This document shows positions 62,082-63,394 of a stretch of DNA of 63,394 bases, in pieces. The notes under the pieces are model-generated. The model was not told the DNA's origin and made no database searches. It was given only the letters and a program-made list of their open reading frames with translations. This DNA is from Brevibacterium sp. Its GTDB lineage: Bacteria > Actinomycetota > Actinomycetes > Actinomycetales > Brevibacteriaceae. Each line of letters opens with the position of its first letter. The stretch's first letter is position 1. A program made the translations under genes and the position numbers. Location of the stretch: positions 1 to 63,394 of the forward strand of contig JAPSIC010000003.1 of assembly GCA_031179165.1 (NCBI GenBank), read 5' to 3'.

Positions 62082-62933
62082 ATGGAGTTACTGCGTTTAG
62101 GGCCGATCGGCCAGGAGATCCCGGTCGCACACATGAACGACACCTACTACGATCTGCGCCCTCTCACCGGCGACATCGACACACGGTTCTTCGCGGAGGG
62201 CGGGTTCGAGAAGGTTGAGGCAGCTCTGGACGCAGGTGGGCTGAGCGTGCTCGAGGGTGCGGAGGACATGCGCATCGGTGCGCCTGTCGCCCGGCCCTCC
62301 GCGGTGGTGTGCGTGGGCATGAACTACGCCGCCCACGCCGAGGAGGCAGGCGCGGAACCGCCGACGGCCCCCGTCGTCTTCCTCAAGATGCCGTCGACGA
62401 TCGTCGGGCCCCACGACCCGATCGAGCTCCCGCCGGACGCGACGAAGACCGACTGGGAGGTTGAGCTCGGGCTGGTCATCGGCCGCCCCACCTTCCGAGT
62501 CGCCTCGCCGGACGAGGCGCTCACCCATGTGGCCGGCTACGTTCTCGCCAACGACCTGTCGGAGCGCCGCCTCCAGATCGAGGAGTCCGGCGGGCAGTGG
62601 TCGAAGGGCAAGAACCTGCCCGGCTTCACGCCGCTCGGTCCCTGCCTCAAGCCCGCCGCCGAGGTGGACCCGAGTTCCCTCGGCATCCGCAGCTGGGTCA
62701 ACGGCGAGGTCCGGCAGGAGTCGACGACGAGTGACCTGATCTTCTCCGTCGGCGAGATCATCCATCAGCTCAGTCAGGCGATGGCGTTCGAGCCGGGCGA
62801 TGTGATCCTCACCGGCACCCCGCAGGGCGTGGCGATGTCAGGACGGTTCCCCTATTTGGCCGACGGCGACGTCGTTGAGATCGAGATCGACGGTCTCGGA
62901 CGGCACCGCCAGGTGGTGGCCGTCACCGGCTGA
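62082..62933 (+). CDS. Fumarylacetoacetate hydrolase family protein
   Basis: VCVGMNYAAHAEEAGAEPPTAPVVFLKMPSTIVGPHDPIELPPDATKTDWEVELGLVIGR; DVILTGTPQGVAMSG. Confidence 0.94.
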   Translation: MELLRLGPIGQEIPVAHMNDTYYDLRPLTGDIDTRFFAEGGFEKVEAALDAGGLSVLEGAEDMRIGAPVARPSAVVCVGMNYAAHAEEAGAEPPTAPVVFLKMPSTIVGPHDPIELPPDATKTDWEVELGLVIGRPTFRVASPDEALTHVAGYVLANDLSERRLQIEESGGQWSKGKNLPGFTPLGPCLKPAAEVDPSSLGIRSWVNGEVRQESTTSDLIFSVGEIIHQLSQAMAFEPGDVILTGTPQGVAMSGRFPYLADGDVVEIEIDGLGRHRQVVAVTG

Positions 62934-62959
62934 GTTCTGATCGGCGCGCGGAGGCGGAA

Positions 62960-62987
62960 CGCGAACACAGCGACGCGAACACAGCGA
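62960..62987. repeat. 14-bp perfect tandem duplication
   Basis: CGCGAACACAGCGA x2. Confidence 0.85.
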
Positions 62988-63022
62988 AGGGCCGGCACTT
63001 CCCAGTGGAAGTGCCGGCCCTT
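62987..63022. terminator. Bidirectional hairpin terminator between convergent genes
   Basis: AAGGGCCGGCACTTCC-CAGT-GGAAGTGCCGGCCCTT, 16-bp perfect stem. Confidence 0.85.
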
Positions 63023-63040
63023 CAGTGAGGTGGGTGCGGA

Positions 63041-63394
63041 TCAGCGCTGGTCGCCGAAGCCGCCTTCGCCCTGGCCTTCGCCGCCGAAGCCGCCCTCGGA
63101 CTGCTCGTTTCCGCCGAAGCCGCTGTCCGGCTGGCCGCCCTGCTCGTCACCGCCGAAGCCGCCCTGCTCCTGACCGCCGCCGAAGCCGCCCTGTTCCTGA
63201 CCGCCCTGTTCCTGACCGCCCTGCTCCTGGCCGCCGCCGAAGCCGCCGTCGGACTGACCGCCCTGGTCGCCGTCGTTTCCGCCGCCGACGAAGTCACCTG
63301 CGGCGTCGCGTCCCTGCTGGATCTGGTCGGAGTACTGGCCACCGGTCGCGTTGTCCGCTGCCTCGGAGGCCTGGTCCAGACCCTGGTTCGCGAA
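63041..63394 (-). CDS. Gly/Gln-rich repeat protein with helical, possibly MT0933/Rv0909-antitoxin-like upstream segment; 5' end off window
   Basis: FANQGLDQASEAADNATGGQYSDQIQQGRDAAGDFVGGGNDGDQGGQSDGGFGGGQEQGGQEQGGQEQGGFGGGQEQGGFGGDEQGGQPDSGFGGNEQSEGGFGGEGQGEGGFGDQR*. Confidence 0.6.
   Translation of the reverse strand, partial: FANQGLDQASEAADNATGGQYSDQIQQGRDAAGDFVGGGNDGDQGGQSDGGFGGGQEQGGQEQGGQEQGGFGGGQEQGGFGGDEQGGQPDSGFGGNEQSEGGFGGEGQGEGGFGDQR

Noticed and set aside
63022-63342. 106-aa Ala/Arg/Ser-rich minus-strand ORF
   Set aside because: Wrong frame of the Gly/Gln-rich repeat protein, which is open to the window edge and ends at 63041.

Overview
63.4 kb of high-GC actinobacterial chromosome. 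Gene content and style suggest Brevibacterium or a close relative (inference only). I saw no rRNA, tRNA, CRISPR or transposase. It is mainly a catabolic region, in order: an ECF sigma factor with a frame-disrupted AhpD-like gene; PLP-dependent dehydratase, DHA2 MFS and Gfo/Idh/MocA genes; a phenylacetate (paa) cluster (MHS-type MFS, paaZ, TetR/PaaR-like, paaK, paaI, paaABCDE, paaH-like, paaG-like); a TVP38-like gene and an OFA-type MFS coupled to an unlisted 53-aa membrane protein; XdhC, a MocA-like nucleotidyltransferase and a three-subunit molybdenum hydroxylase; a kynurenine block (Lrp, kynU, kynB-like, PaaX-family regulator, tryptophan 2,3-dioxygenase); a complete glycine betaine to serine demethylation locus (GntR, glyA, soxBDAG, purU, MFS, fdhA, LysR, Rieske gbcA/gbcB, dimethylglycine dehydrogenase-like); then LysR/M20/MHS-MFS/GGT, ArsR/SRPBCC, APC permease/USP, a FAH-family gene, and a truncated Gly/Gln-rich protein. 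The most unusual signals are (1) many short GC-rich tandem arrays (13-27 bp period) in the intergenic regions, several duplicating a stop-codon region and two loci sharing a core; (2) a related inverted motif with GC-rich repeats in two intergenic regions; (3) the stop/start-coupled 53-aa ORF after the OFA transporter; (4) a long acidic linker in GbcB; and (5) several well-formed dyad operators next to regulators. All product names are from reading the translations; no database search was run.
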